Notes: generated from the sequence alone by a model not told the origin. A stretch of DNA of 64,000 bases from Bacteroidota bacterium (GCA_020048915.1 JAIFLU010000093.1:19975-83974), one strand, 5' to 3'. Positions 44,813-53,824 are shown, numbered from the stretch's first letter. A program made the numbers and translations.

Positions 44813-44920
44813 CCTCACCCCCAACCCCTCTCCTGAAGGCGAGGGGAGAAAGAACGCAAAACTCTTGATTCGCGGCTCTTCAAAGTCCCTCTCTTTTAGG
44901 AGAGGGATTTAGGGTGAGGT
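44813..44920. repeat. REP-like palindromic repeat (CCTCACCC ... GGGTGAGG type)
   Basis: In the 202 bp between the URO-D and SDR genes, 'cctcacccccaacccctctcc' on the left pairs with 'ggagagggatttagggtgagg' on the right, with a second inner stem (cccctctcctgaaggcgagggg-like at 44824-44845) . The composition and fold are those of dispersed intergenic palindromes mobilised by RAYT-type transposases in many Bacteroidota genomes. It may also act as a terminator or RNA-stability element between the two minus-strand genes. Confidence 0.65.
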
Positions 44921-44958
44921 GCTCCATGTTTATGAATAGATCAGGTAATGATTTTCCG

Positions 44959-46218
44959 TTATTTTCCGTTAAATTCCTTTAATGCATTCAGCATGGCTAT
45001 TACATTTTCAACCGGTACGTTGGCCTGAATATTATGCACGGTATTGAATATAAAACCACCGTCTTTGGCAAATATGTCGCATAAACGAAGCACCTCTTCA
45101 CGTATTTTTTCGGGAGAAGCATAGGGCAGTGTTTTTTGTGTATCAATTCCTCCTCCCCAAAAAACGAGATCCTTTCCGTATGTCTTTTTCAAATGCACCG
45201 GATCCATTCCTTTTGCATTCACCTGAACGGGATTGATAATATCGAAGCCAGCCTCAATAAATTTGGGCATAAACGATTCTACCGCTCCGCAAGAGTGTTT
45301 GAAGGTTTTCCAGTTTGTATTTGTATGAATCCAGTTATTTATTCGCTGATAGTAAGGCATCCAGAGGTCGTCGAACTGCTCCGGAGCGCAAAAAGTGGAT
45401 TCCTGAGTCCCGAAATCTGTTCCGCAGATAAAAACCGCATCTACATTATTCCCAATTACCTGATACAGCCGTTTGAGATTCTCCACAGCAATTTCCGATT
45501 GTCTGTCAAATATGGTTTTTACAAAATCCGGACGCATAATGATACTCATGTACCACTCTGTAATATCGCGGATTCCTTTGGGCTTTTTCAGTTTCATTCC
45601 CGGTATATGTGCGATATCGCCAAGGGCAGTACCACCCAGACCGGCTACTACTGCCTTTCCTGTGGCACGTGCTTTTTGAGCGGTTTCACTCCAGTAAGCA
45701 AGATCATCCTCCGATACCAAACCATATTCCTCGAGATTATCTTTTGGGTCCAGTTCCTCTTCCTTAAAAGGTTGCTGCCGGATAATAGCATCGAAAAAGA
45801 AGCTGCTTTTAGGCATGCGGGCGGAGGGTGAAGCCGAAATGTCGCCTTCGGGATAAATCAACACATCGCCGTTTTCGTCGTTAATGGTTCGGAAAGCTTC
45901 GGGAACCAGCACGGTCTGTCCCCAGGGTGTAAGGTATTCCTTCAGAGGCTCATGATTATAAAAGCCGAACGAGTTTTTACGGCCTTTGGCAGCAATAACA
46001 TCAACGCCTATTATATCAATAAGTTCCTGATCCACTTCACCCAGCATCTGGTAAGGATCGGTAATCCGTACCGGTTTATTTGCCAGTCCAAAATGTTTCC
46101 GGAGATTTTCAACTGTTTTAGCATGGATTCCCGTTACCGAAGTCGAACCAAAATCGACCACAACCTTATCGGGCTGCTTGTGATTGATCGTTAAATCAAA
46201 ACGTTCTTTTGAAGTCAT
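44959..46218 (-). CDS. Uroporphyrinogen-decarboxylase-family protein, non-HemE
   Basis: 419 residues, cytoplasmic. The URO-D fold is recognised from 'TSKERFDLTINHKQPDKVVVDFG', 'ICGTDFGTQESTFCAPEQF' and 'GGGIDTQKTLPYASPEKIREEV'. At about residue 315 'FKHSCGAV' has the His-x-Cys seen at the zinc site of cobamide methyltransferases (MtaA/MtbA type), so an alkyl or methyl transfer role is possible, but the third ligand is not clear ('TVHNIQANVP' in the late loop). It is not a heme-synthesis HemE. Such genes are common in Bacteroidota sugar clusters without known function. Confidence 0.78.
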   Translation of the reverse strand: MTSKERFDLTINHKQPDKVVVDFGSTSVTGIHAKTVENLRKHFGLANKPVRITDPYQMLGEVDQELIDIIGVDVIAAKGRKNSFGFYNHEPLKEYLTPWGQTVLVPEAFRTINDENGDVLIYPEGDISASPSARMPKSSFFFDAIIRQQPFKEEELDPKDNLEEYGLVSEDDLAYWSETAQKARATGKAVVAGLGGTALGDIAHIPGMKLKKPKGIRDITEWYMSIIMRPDFVKTIFDRQSEIAVENLKRLYQVIGNNVDAVFICGTDFGTQESTFCAPEQFDDLWMPYYQRINNWIHTNTNWKTFKHSCGAVESFMPKFIEAGFDIINPVQVNAKGMDPVHLKKTYGKDLVFWGGGIDTQKTLPYASPEKIREEVLRLCDIFAKDGGFIFNTVHNIQANVPVENVIAMLNALKEFNGK

Positions 46219-46334
46219 AAATAATAATTTGATTGCTTAAAGAAGCAGGTATTTAAAACACTGAACTTGAAAACCACTTAGGGACTTCTGATTAAGTCAA
46301 AACCTAAATGAATGGCGGCGTTTACTTCCTCAAC

Positions 46335-46457
46335 GACCTCGTAGAGGTCGGATGTTTATAGAAATTTGTTGATGGCCTTAATTCTTCGACCCCAGCCGGG
46401 GTCGTATTTGACCACATTAATCTATTTGTCTATAAACATCAAATCCCTCCGGGATTT
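46335..46457. repeat. Cluster of three perfect or near-perfect palindromes in an inverted-repeat frame
   Basis: The 335-bp gap between the URO-D and Gfo/Idh/MocA genes holds three short palindromes: gacctcgtagaggtc (46335-46349), cgaccccagccggggtcg (46387-46404) and aaatccctccgggattt (46441-46457). The middle one is flanked by an outward inverted repeat, gatgtttataga (46351-46362) and tctataaacatc (46429-46440). This looks like a mobile intergenic element rather than a terminator alone. The rest of the gap shows nothing else. Confidence 0.6.
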
Positions 46458-46553
46458 AAAAGGCAAGGAGTTTGCCATTTATGAAAATTAAGAGCCGGCA
46501 ATTCACCAAAAATTTGCCATGAACCGTGTTCTATCCTTCAACAGCACACCTTG

Positions 46554-48035
46554 TTATGCAGGCATCGCTGGTAAATTCCATCCCTCGCGGTAGGTATGCT
46601 TGATGTAACCTGTTGCAGCTTCGAGCGCATCAAAGGTGGCATGCTGGGTATTGAAATGAGGATGACCGTCAACTACCTTAAACTCATCCACTGTTACCAC
46701 CTTCAGTTTTTCTCCTGCTGAAATGTTGGTGAATTTCATGTTTTCGGCATCCCATTTCAGCACCTTGCCTAAACCTTGTAGCCTTATTGCCAGCACTCCC
46801 AGTAAAACCATTTCGTTAAATGGTCCCGAATAGCCAAAATGTGAGGTGCCTTCAACCCTGTTTTGGGGCGATTCCTTGCAGGCACGGATCCAATCCTGTT
46901 CATGTGGTCCGTCCACATACCCAATTGCACCTGGAATCCTCCGCAGATAAGGTTTAACATTTGGAACACGACCCGACAGCAAACGGGGGTTGAATCCTCC
47001 GGTGCCACATATCAGGGTGTCTTTTGAGCCAATGAACAAACAACCGCCCATATCATCAGCCATCAGATCAATACCATTCAGTAACTCATTCCTGTCGGGC
47101 AACAAACCTCCATCGTACCAATGCACATCCACTTCGGGCATATTTACACTGTTCACTTTGGCCCGTGAGGGGAAAGTAAATTTCACTTTTTCGGCTTGTG
47201 GAGCACTTTCGGTATTCAAAAGCGTTGAAGTTCCGCTTACCGATTTTGGATAACTTAGCTTTAGTGCCTGATAAACCGGATCGAGAATATGACAGGCCAT
47301 ATCGCCAAAAGCACCTGTGCCAAAATCCCACCATCCTCGCCAGTTCCATGGGGTATAGATATCATGAAATGGACGCATGGGTGCCGGACCAATAAACAGG
47401 TCCCAGTTCATTGTATCTGGCGGAGTCATGGGGTTCGCCGGACGTTGCAGACCTTGAGGCCAGATAGGACGGTTAGTCCAGGAATGTACTTCTTTTACTT
47501 CGCCAATTTCGCCGTTCCATATCCACTCACAAACCTGACGTACGCCATCACCCGAATTTCCCTGGTTTCCCATTTGGGTGGCCACTTTGTGCTTTGCTGC
47601 CAGTTTGGTAAGTAATCGCGATTCGTAAACCGAGTGGGTAAGAGGTTTTTGGCAATAAACATGTTTACCCATAGCCAGGGCATTGGCGGCAATGGCAGCA
47701 TGGGTATGGTCGGCTGTGGCGACCATCACACCATCTATCGATTTACCCAGCTCATCAAACATCTTGCGCCAGTCGTAGTATCTTTTTGCATTGGGTAATT
47801 CGTTGAAACAATTCTGTGCATATTTCCAGTCAACATCGCAAAGACCGATAATATTCTCGGAGTTCATGCCCACCAGGTTCGGATGACCTTTGCCTCCCAC
47901 ACCAATGCCAACAATGTTCAGTTTGTCGCTGGGGGCTTTATGACCCAGTCCACTCACGGCAAAACTCGGGATGATTGTAAAGCCGGCAGTTGCTACAGTA
48001 GCTTTTTTTAAAAAATCGCGTCGTGAATTATTCAT
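46554..48035 (-). CDS. Tat-exported Gfo/Idh/MocA oxidoreductase
   Basis: 493 residues with a twin-arginine signal ('SRRDFLKKATVATAGF'). The Rossmann motif is 'IVGIGVGGKGHPN', the lysine motif reads 'CQKPLTHS' and 'FGDMACHILDPVYQAL' carries the C-terminal-domain His. It has the long form (about 450-490 residues) common in Bacteroidota and Planctomycetota. Exported members of this family, with tightly bound NAD(P), oxidise glycosides at C3. The two DUF1080 genes 22 bp away encode hydrolases for 3-keto-glycosides, so the three form a complete oxidise-then-cleave module by context. Confidence 0.9.
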   Translation of the reverse strand: MNNSRRDFLKKATVATAGFTIIPSFAVSGLGHKAPSDKLNIVGIGVGGKGHPNLVGMNSENIIGLCDVDWKYAQNCFNELPNAKRYYDWRKMFDELGKSIDGVMVATADHTHAAIAANALAMGKHVYCQKPLTHSVYESRLLTKLAAKHKVATQMGNQGNSGDGVRQVCEWIWNGEIGEVKEVHSWTNRPIWPQGLQRPANPMTPPDTMNWDLFIGPAPMRPFHDIYTPWNWRGWWDFGTGAFGDMACHILDPVYQALKLSYPKSVSGTSTLLNTESAPQAEKVKFTFPSRAKVNSVNMPEVDVHWYDGGLLPDRNELLNGIDLMADDMGGCLFIGSKDTLICGTGGFNPRLLSGRVPNVKPYLRRIPGAIGYVDGPHEQDWIRACKESPQNRVEGTSHFGYSGPFNEMVLLGVLAIRLQGLGKVLKWDAENMKFTNISAGEKLKVVTVDEFKVVDGHPHFNTQHATFDALEAATGYIKHTYREGWNLPAMPA

Positions 48036-48057
48036 TGTTTTCAGATTAACCGGTTAT

Positions 48058-48822
48058 TTATTTAAGTTCCTTGATTTTTAAATTTCTGTAGAATACTTTG
48101 GTTCCATGGTTTTGAAGCGAAATGTGTCCTTCGTCGTATTTTCCATAGTCGGGGAAATCGGCCCACTTGCCACTCGCACGAAGTTTTTTCCATTCGTCCG
48201 AATACTTTTCGTAAGTCACCACCACTTCGCCGTTTAAAATTTGCGTGACATGGTTTTCGTTCACCACGAGCATTACCTGGTTCCATTCGCCAAGCGCCTT
48301 ATATGGTTTAACCTTGGGCGAATACATGGCATAGTTGGCTCCGCATATTTGCCAATCCTCCAGTTTGTCGGGCCAGTTTCCGTGGTCGATAACCTGAAAT
48401 TCGGGGCCTGTTTCGTAGGGGAACTTGTATTTGGGATCTTCGGCTACCTGAAAAATTATACCGCTGTTGGCAGCTTTGGTAAGCTTAAATTCTGCACTGA
48501 AAACAAAGTTACGGTAAACCTTATCGGTTATGATATCCTGACTTTCCTGGCCGCCTTCGGTTAACATGGTAATGGCCTGATCTTCCACTACCCAGTATTC
48601 GGGCACGCCTTTCATGTTAAAACCATGCCATCCTGAAATATTTGTACCGTCGAAAAGCAGTTGCCATCCTTTTCCCTTTTCGGAATCGGTAAGGATATTG
48701 GGAGCGGCAGTACGGTCAATTTCGCTATATAGTTTCAAAGGGTCTTTTGTTTGGGATGTTTTGCACGATACAGTTAACATCAGAGCAAAGACAATTAACA
48801 AGGATGCTGTTTGTTTTTTCAT
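48058..48822 (-). CDS. DUF1080 3-keto-disaccharide hydrolase-like lipoprotein
   Basis: 254 residues with a lipobox ('LMLTVSC', Cys20). The concanavalin-like DUF1080 sandwich is marked by 'WQLLFDGTNISGWHGFN', 'FVFSAEFKLTKAANSGIIFQV', 'GPEFQVIDHGNWPD' and 'GHISLQNHGTKVFYRNLKIKEL'. This family hydrolyses or eliminates 3-keto-glycosides. It lies between the second DUF1080 gene and the Gfo/Idh/MocA gene (22 bp gap), and the three are probably one transcript. Confidence 0.92.
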   Translation of the reverse strand: MKKQTASLLIVFALMLTVSCKTSQTKDPLKLYSEIDRTAAPNILTDSEKGKGWQLLFDGTNISGWHGFNMKGVPEYWVVEDQAITMLTEGGQESQDIITDKVYRNFVFSAEFKLTKAANSGIIFQVAEDPKYKFPYETGPEFQVIDHGNWPDKLEDWQICGANYAMYSPKVKPYKALGEWNQVMLVVNENHVTQILNGEVVVTYEKYSDEWKKLRASGKWADFPDYGKYDEGHISLQNHGTKVFYRNLKIKELK

Positions 48823-48853
48823 ATTCGTTAGTTTTTATATTAGATGATATCTT

Positions 48854-49531
48854 TTATAACGCTCTTACCAATATATTACGGAACCACACTGAGGCATCGG
48901 CATGCTTTCCCTGAAGTCCAACTGCTCCTTTGGTGGGTAATTGAGCAAGTGGATTGGGTAGCCATGCGGGAATGGAAGAACCATCTGGATTTGTTTTCCC
49001 TGAAGTCCACTTTTTCATATCCATTTGAGTTACCAGTTTGCCGTTCAGCTCCACGTCTATGTTCTGTCCTTTGCAGGTAATCTGCAGTTTATTCCACTCG
49101 CCAGGTTTATTAACCACTTTTTGCTCAACAGCTGGTAAATGGCCAAATATAGCCCCACATTGATAGTCTTTTCTTTCCTTTCCCCATTTATCGCTGTAAT
49201 CGTCGGCGATCTGAATTTCTACCGAATAAGGTATCCAGTTTTCACGGTCGGTGCAATAAACTATTACCCCGCTGTTGGTGCCGCTTTCGGTTTTAAATTC
49301 CAGGTTCAGTACAAAATTTTCGTATACACCTTTTGCCCATATTACTTTGTCTTCGGATGCGGTGAGAACATCACGCTCCATTTTCCAGCAATTACTGTCG
49401 TATTCGGCTTCACTTAAATTATTGCCAAATAAGGGCCGCCATTCAGGCTTGTTGCTGTTTTGACTCCAGGTAACTCCGGTTTGGATGAAACCCAAAAGCA
49501 GCAGAAAAAAAACATTGAGATTTCTTTTCAT
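48854..49531 (-). CDS. Second DUF1080 protein, Sec-exported
   Basis: 225 residues, signal to about 'TGVTWSQ' and no lipobox. DUF1080 signatures 'FVLNLEFKTESGTNSGVIVYC', 'YSVEIQIADDYSDKWG' and 'AVGLQGKHADASVWFRNILVRAL' are intact. It differs from the lipoprotein paralogue in length and in lacking the N-terminal spacer, suggesting one surface or membrane form and one soluble periplasmic form. It is the promoter-proximal gene, 129 bp from the divergent AraC regulator. Confidence 0.9.
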   Translation of the reverse strand: MKRNLNVFFLLLLGFIQTGVTWSQNSNKPEWRPLFGNNLSEAEYDSNCWKMERDVLTASEDKVIWAKGVYENFVLNLEFKTESGTNSGVIVYCTDRENWIPYSVEIQIADDYSDKWGKERKDYQCGAIFGHLPAVEQKVVNKPGEWNKLQITCKGQNIDVELNGKLVTQMDMKKWTSGKTNPDGSSIPAWLPNPLAQLPTKGAVGLQGKHADASVWFRNILVRAL

Positions 49532-49660
49532 AGTTTAGGAAATTAGTTTTCAGTTGCAATTTATTACGATCAAAATTCGGTGATAAAAGCGATATAACCT
49601 GATACTATTTTATTGAGTTTTTCAAATATTTTCGTGTTATTTACGGAAAATTGTATTACC

Positions 49661-50530
49661 ATGAAGTTGATCATCGAACGGTTAAACAAGGATGCCAAAT
49701 CGTCATTTGTTTTGCAGAAGGATGTTTATCCACATTATCCCACCCCATGGCATTATCATCCCGAATATGAGCTTGTGCTGGTGGTTAAAAGTTCGGGTGA
49801 TAAAATAATCGGAGACAACATCAGCACCTTTACTGATGGAGATCTGGCCTTTCTGGGACCAAATCTTCCACATGTATACCATAACAGTAAAATTTATTAT
49901 GAGGAAAACTCAAATCTTACTGCCGAAGCCATTGTAATTCATTTTACAAGCGATTTTCTTGGAAACGTTTTTTTTTACCTCCCGGAAATGGAAAGTATAA
50001 ACAGGTTTTTGGAAGAATCGGTGATGGGATTTTCCATCCTGGGGAAAACCGGAAAGCTTGTTGCCCGCAAAATGCATGAAATGTTTGCGATGGGTGGAGC
50101 CGAGAGAATTATCGAATTACTGACTATTCTCAACATATTGGCTGAGACAAAACAAAAGACAAAACTGGCAAGTCCAGGTTTTATTCAAAATTTTAAGGCT
50201 TCAGGGTCGGAGCAAATCACGGAAGTGTGCGATTTTATTATGAAGAATTTCACATCCGACTTAACCCTTCAGCAGGTTGCCGATAAGGCACACATGTCAC
50301 CTAATACATTTTGTACATTTTTCAAGCAACGAACCCGAAAGACTTTTGTGAATTTCCTGAATGAGGTTCGGATTGGTTATGCATGCAAACTACTTAGTCA
50401 CGAACAATATAACATTTCGGAAGTATGCTATATGAGTGGTTTTCACAATTTATCGAACTTCAACAGGCAGTTTAAGAAATTATATAAAACCAGCCCCTCA
50501 GCTTATCAGAAACAGCATGCGAAGAAATAG
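49661..50530 (+). CDS. AraC-family transcriptional regulator with cupin-like sensor
   Basis: 289 residues from ATG 49661; an upstream start at 49613 would add 16 hydrophobic, non-family residues. The N-terminal cupin half begins with 'PHYPTPWHYHPEYELVLVV' (about 25-43) and 'DGDLAFLGPNLPHVYHN'. The C-terminal AraC double HTH (about 190-285) has 'LTLQQVADKAHMSPNTFCTFF' and 'ISEVCYMSGFHNLSNFNRQFK'. Its divergent position beside the DUF1080/Gfo cluster makes that cluster the expected target; the effector is presumably a sugar. Confidence 0.92.
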   Translation: MKLIIERLNKDAKSSFVLQKDVYPHYPTPWHYHPEYELVLVVKSSGDKIIGDNISTFTDGDLAFLGPNLPHVYHNSKIYYEENSNLTAEAIVIHFTSDFLGNVFFYLPEMESINRFLEESVMGFSILGKTGKLVARKMHEMFAMGGAERIIELLTILNILAETKQKTKLASPGFIQNFKASGSEQITEVCDFIMKNFTSDLTLQQVADKAHMSPNTFCTFFKQRTRKTFVNFLNEVRIGYACKLLSHEQYNISEVCYMSGFHNLSNFNRQFKKLYKTSPSAYQKQHAKK

Positions 50531-51065
50531 GGAGATAAATTGATTATAAACGGTTTTATGATGTCTTTTAACTTTGCCTGTTAGCCGCAAATTCGAAAAG
50601 CTTGAACTTACTGCACAAAGCCTAATAATATCTTAAATTGCTTTAAAGTCTTAATAAACAAGAATAATGTTACTTCTCAATACCCGCGTTGTGCATGTAC
50701 AAATAATCTACTCTAACTATGTTTTGATTTTCTCGATCAATTTATCTAATAATCGATAGGAGAATAATAGTCTGTAAAAATTCCGATGGTTTCATTTTTT
50801 TAATCAATATCAGATCTTGAATTTAGGAATAACTTTCATTTTAAATGTTTTAGTGCGTTATAGCCTTATAAATGGGGCATATGATAGTTGTTTTTATATC
50901 GAAACCAGCAATGACTTAAAGTAGGAATTGGCTATTAATTTGACGGAACTATAAAAACTGGTGATTAGAAGTGAGTATTATTTGTGTTTGATAGTGATGA
51001 ATTATCTAACTTTGTTGCGTAAATAATAGATGGAATAAGAGATTAAAAGTTAACTGTAATGCCAG
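50531..51065. other. 535-bp gap; AT-rich with one promoter-like site
   Basis: No ORF with protein-like character was found on either strand. Near the right end TAACTTTG at 51007-51014 matches the Bacteroidota -7 element TAnnTTTG, with TTTG at 50981-50984 and 50987-50990 as possible -33 elements. It would drive the receiver gene at 51066. I see nothing else in the gap. Confidence 0.4.
50981..51014 (+). promoter_or_regulatory. Candidate promoter of the orphan receiver gene
   Basis: TAACTTTG at 51007-51014 with upstream TTTG at 50981-50984 (22-bp spacing) or 50987-50990 (16-bp spacing). The match is to TTTG/TAnnTTTG; the transcript would have a leader of about 45 bases. Confidence 0.4.
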
Positions 51066-51449
51066 ATGAAAGAGAAAATTGTTTTTGTGGTTGATGATGA
51101 TAAACTGATTCAACATTTTTTAGAATATTCGCTTATTGGAAAAGAAGGATTTTCGGTGCGGATTTTTCAGAGAGCAGAAGATTGTTTAAAATCTATGAAT
51201 GCTAAGCCCGATTTAATTATTATGGATCATTCTTTTATGTTTAATGATGAAACATTAATGAGTGGTTTGGAAGCAATAGTGGAAATCCGGAATATCGATA
51301 AACAGGTTCCTGTAATTATCCTTTCTAAAAGTGAGGATAAAGAATTAATTGCCGATTATGAATCAAAGGGGGCAACTGCCTATATTGCAAAAGAAGGTTG
51401 TTTTATAAATAAACTTTTTGATACATTTGATGAGCTTATTTTGCAATAA
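51066..51449 (+). CDS. Stand-alone response-regulator receiver domain
   Basis: 127 residues, one CheY-like domain only. The acidic pocket is at Asp10-Asp12 ('VVDDDK'), the phosphorylation site is Asp54 ('LIIMDHSF'), and Lys in 'IILSKSED' completes the site; an insertion 'MFNDETLMSG' follows the Asp. With no output domain it must act through protein contact, such as a phosphorelay or chemotaxis-like partner. No kinase is adjacent, and a perfect 14-bp-stem terminator lies downstream. Confidence 0.88.
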   Translation: MKEKIVFVVDDDKLIQHFLEYSLIGKEGFSVRIFQRAEDCLKSMNAKPDLIIMDHSFMFNDETLMSGLEAIVEIRNIDKQVPVIILSKSEDKELIADYESKGATAYIAKEGCFINKLFDTFDELILQ

Positions 51450-51590
51450 ATTGTTTGGAATATTTCTTCGAGGAGATAGTCCACTTAAATTAGGACATCA
51501 ACTAATTTTTTAATTCCAATTGGTATACTTGAACGGTTAAAAACCAGAATCTTTTGATTGGTTAATTTCCAGATATATTTAAAAGATAAC

Positions 51591-51637
51591 AAAAAGTAGC
51601 GGCATCCATTATTTCAAAAGGATTGCCGCTACTTTTT
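51591..51637. terminator. Perfect 14-bp hairpin, bidirectional terminator
   Basis: Arms aaaaagtagcggca (51591-51604) and tgccgctacttttt (51624-51637) pair perfectly around a 19-base loop. The A-run and T-run at the ends make it an intrinsic terminator for both strands. It ends the receiver transcript from the left and would stop reading from the IS66 remnant side. Confidence 0.8.
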
Positions 51638-51720
51638 CTATATAGCTATTCAAAATGCAAGTTAGCAATAGTATAAAAACGCTGATAGGATGTTTTGACT
51701 ATTTTTAACATAGGTGTCTG

Positions 51721-52630
51721 TTACAGTTCGTACGATAACCTAAATTTGAGCTCCCCGTTTAGTTTTAAACTTACCCGATACTTTTGTTTATCCTTAATAT
51801 TTCTTATAGCACTTTCTGATCCGGCATTGTCATTAGGAACTTGATGATGATTTAATAAAGTAAAAGTATTGTCTTTATACTTGGCCATAGTTTTTGAAAG
51901 GAATAGACCTCTTTCATATCTTCAGAGATTGGGGTTTGTAGTAGAACCTCCAATTTGTATTCAAGTTCTGCCCTTTGATTTATTGGGTAGTAATATTGAG
52001 AGGGAGTTATATGTTTTTTCAGTTCCAGTGCATCGTACAATAGTTGTTTAAGCGTTGTAAACCAAGATGATCGGTACCGTTCTACAAAGAACTTTTGTTC
52101 TCGCAGCAGGTGGGCGATACATAATTGAGGGGTTTGGAGCTTTGCTTCGAAATGGCTTTTCCAACAATCATGCTCTAAGTTGGCATTCTCAAAACCTTTT
52201 GATAAGTTGGTATTGATAGTAGAAGTGCCCTGGTTTATGCTAAACTAACAGGAACGTTCACTCCCTCTGGAAATGAGGATTCGGTTTGATGGCTACATTC
52301 ACAGTTTGTTCGAAAAATCCTATGTTCGGTATAATAAGGGTAATTGACGGATTAATACAATTTGACAGCTTTATGCCAATTATGCTGGGTTACCGCATAA
52401 TTCATTTCCACAATGGGAGCAATAGTCTGGTTTGTAATCAATAAAAATATTAAGGTTTTCAACCATTCATAGCGTATTGCCTTTGCGACCGCCAGGCTTC
52501 TTGCCATCTTATGTTCACAAGTTAAAGGCCTATTCTCATCTTTGGAAGGTGGCACTGAATATTGCGACTGTTTTTGGGTTGCATTAATCGCTCACTCCCT
52601 TCTAATAATTTTAACACAAGGACTCTAAGC
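51721..52630 (-). pseudogene. Degenerate IS66-family transposase gene
   Basis: On the minus strand, scattered frames spell out an IS66 transposase in order. Near 52490 comes the N-terminal linker ('PPSKDENRP' and, one frame away, 'GKKPGGRKG'), near 52310 the zinc-ribbon-like 'CECSHQTESSFPEGVN', near 52120 'HDCWKSHFEAK' and 'LCIAHLLREQKF', and near 51800 the end 'VPNDNAGSESAIRNIKDKQK', stopping at 51721-51723. At least several frameshifts and stops break it, so it cannot be active. Two open stretches (52040-51852 and 52555-52352) are pieces of it, not genes. I did not find its terminal repeats. Confidence 0.8.
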
Positions 52631-52927
52631 ATTGAAACCTCTGCCTGTAGTTCTCATATACACTTTGTTTTGGTGTCAATGCCTTCTTTATCAGAAAAAG
52701 AAGCGAACATATCACAAAATAATTATATATGAGGCCAATACTTGTTTATTAGTAATCAACAATTATTAATAAAGTTGTCTATTTTGAAAAATAACCCCAA
52801 AATCAATTAAAAAAGTACTAATAACAACCCTTTTTTATAATATTGGTGATTAAATAATACCGAACCGGGATTCCTCAAATTTGTTCATTCTTATAACCAA
52901 CAAATAGGTCAATTATTTCCTAATCGG
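52631..52927. other. Gene-free spacer beyond the transposase remnant
   Basis: AT-rich, with long A/T runs around 52790-52850. No gene, repeat or hairpin was recognised. It may include the outer end of the IS66 element. Confidence 0.3.
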
Positions 52928-53824
52928 TTATTGGAAGAACGTCCATTCACGACCCGGGGTATCGGTTTTAAAAACTTCGATACATCCCCGATCCTGAAGA
53001 GTTACATAGCAGGTTTTGCCATCGTAGCCTCCAAAAGTAATGTTCGAAACCTTTTTGCCCTTCAATTCAACTTCCCGGATGAGTTTTCCCTCCGGAGAAA
53101 TGATGGCTACTGTTCCTTTATCGTATCGGCAAACATATAGGTTACCAGTAATGTCGCATCGCATACCATCCAGTCCAAAATCAGGGAACGAAAAGAATAA
53201 GGTTTTTCCTGAAATATTACCGGCAGTGTCGATTTGGTAGCGCCATATTTTCTTTTGCACACTTTCGTTTACATACAGAAATTTATCCTCAGGACTTACC
53301 TCAATACCATTGGTTGTTCCTAGGGCCGAATCAACTTTAATCATATTTCCTTCACTGGCAATTCGATAGATAGAACCGGTTGATTTATCCCAGTCGGGTG
53401 CGCTCGCAAAAAGTATCCCGTTCGAGGTAATAGCAATATCGTTAGGGCCACTCATGGTGCTGTCGTGTGCATATACTGTAATATTCTTTTCGCCCGAATG
53501 CATTAATAATATATTATGTCCTCTGTAGTCGGCAATATACATGTTCCAGCCTTTATCGAAGCGTATGCCGTTACCTATGCTTCCTTGGGGCAAGGTGCAA
53601 AACAAACTGGATCTACCTAGCGAATCAACTATTCCAATAGTACCTTCTTTTTGATAGTTTACAACATATAACGATCCGTTTTTGATACTGGCAGGACCTT
53701 CAATTCCGCTGGTAAACACATGTTCGGGGGTTAGGTCTCTTGCTTTCCAAAGGTGCCCTTGTTTACAGGAACTAATGATAACTGTGGTTAGCAGGACAAT
53801 GGGTAAGATTTTTGTTCTTTTCAT
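52928..53824 (-). CDS. SMP-30/NHL-like beta-propeller lipoprotein
   Basis: 298 residues from ATG 53824; an upstream ATG at 53923 would put 33 residues before the signal. Lipobox 'VIISSC' (Cys20). Repeated strands such as 'GNGIRFDKGWNMYIADYRGHNIL', 'TNGIEVSPEDKFLYVNES' and 'DGMRCDITGNLYVCRYDKG' make a six-bladed propeller of the SMP-30/gluconolactonase/LRE kind. The Glu/Asn/Asp metal residues of true lactonases look plausible ('EGPASIKNG', 'GPNDIAI', 'DGMRCD'), so a periplasmic sugar lactonase is possible. It stands alone, divergent from the Ppx/GppA gene by 86 bp. Confidence 0.82.
   Translation of the reverse strand: MKRTKILPIVLLTTVIISSCKQGHLWKARDLTPEHVFTSGIEGPASIKNGSLYVVNYQKEGTIGIVDSLGRSSLFCTLPQGSIGNGIRFDKGWNMYIADYRGHNILLMHSGEKNITVYAHDSTMSGPNDIAITSNGILFASAPDWDKSTGSIYRIASEGNMIKVDSALGTTNGIEVSPEDKFLYVNESVQKKIWRYQIDTAGNISGKTLFFSFPDFGLDGMRCDITGNLYVCRYDKGTVAIISPEGKLIREVELKGKKVSNITFGGYDGKTCYVTLQDRGCIEVFKTDTPGREWTFFQ

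Noticed and set aside
44959..46218. HemE (heme biosynthesis) for the URO-D-family gene
   Set aside because: The arginine- and aspartate-containing HemE start motif is missing and the gene lies in a sugar cluster with a His-x-Cys motif.
52352..52555. 67-residue ORF on the minus strand
   Set aside because: It is one surviving frame of the IS66 transposase remnant, not an independent gene; the neighbouring frame has the matching GKKPGGRKG motif.
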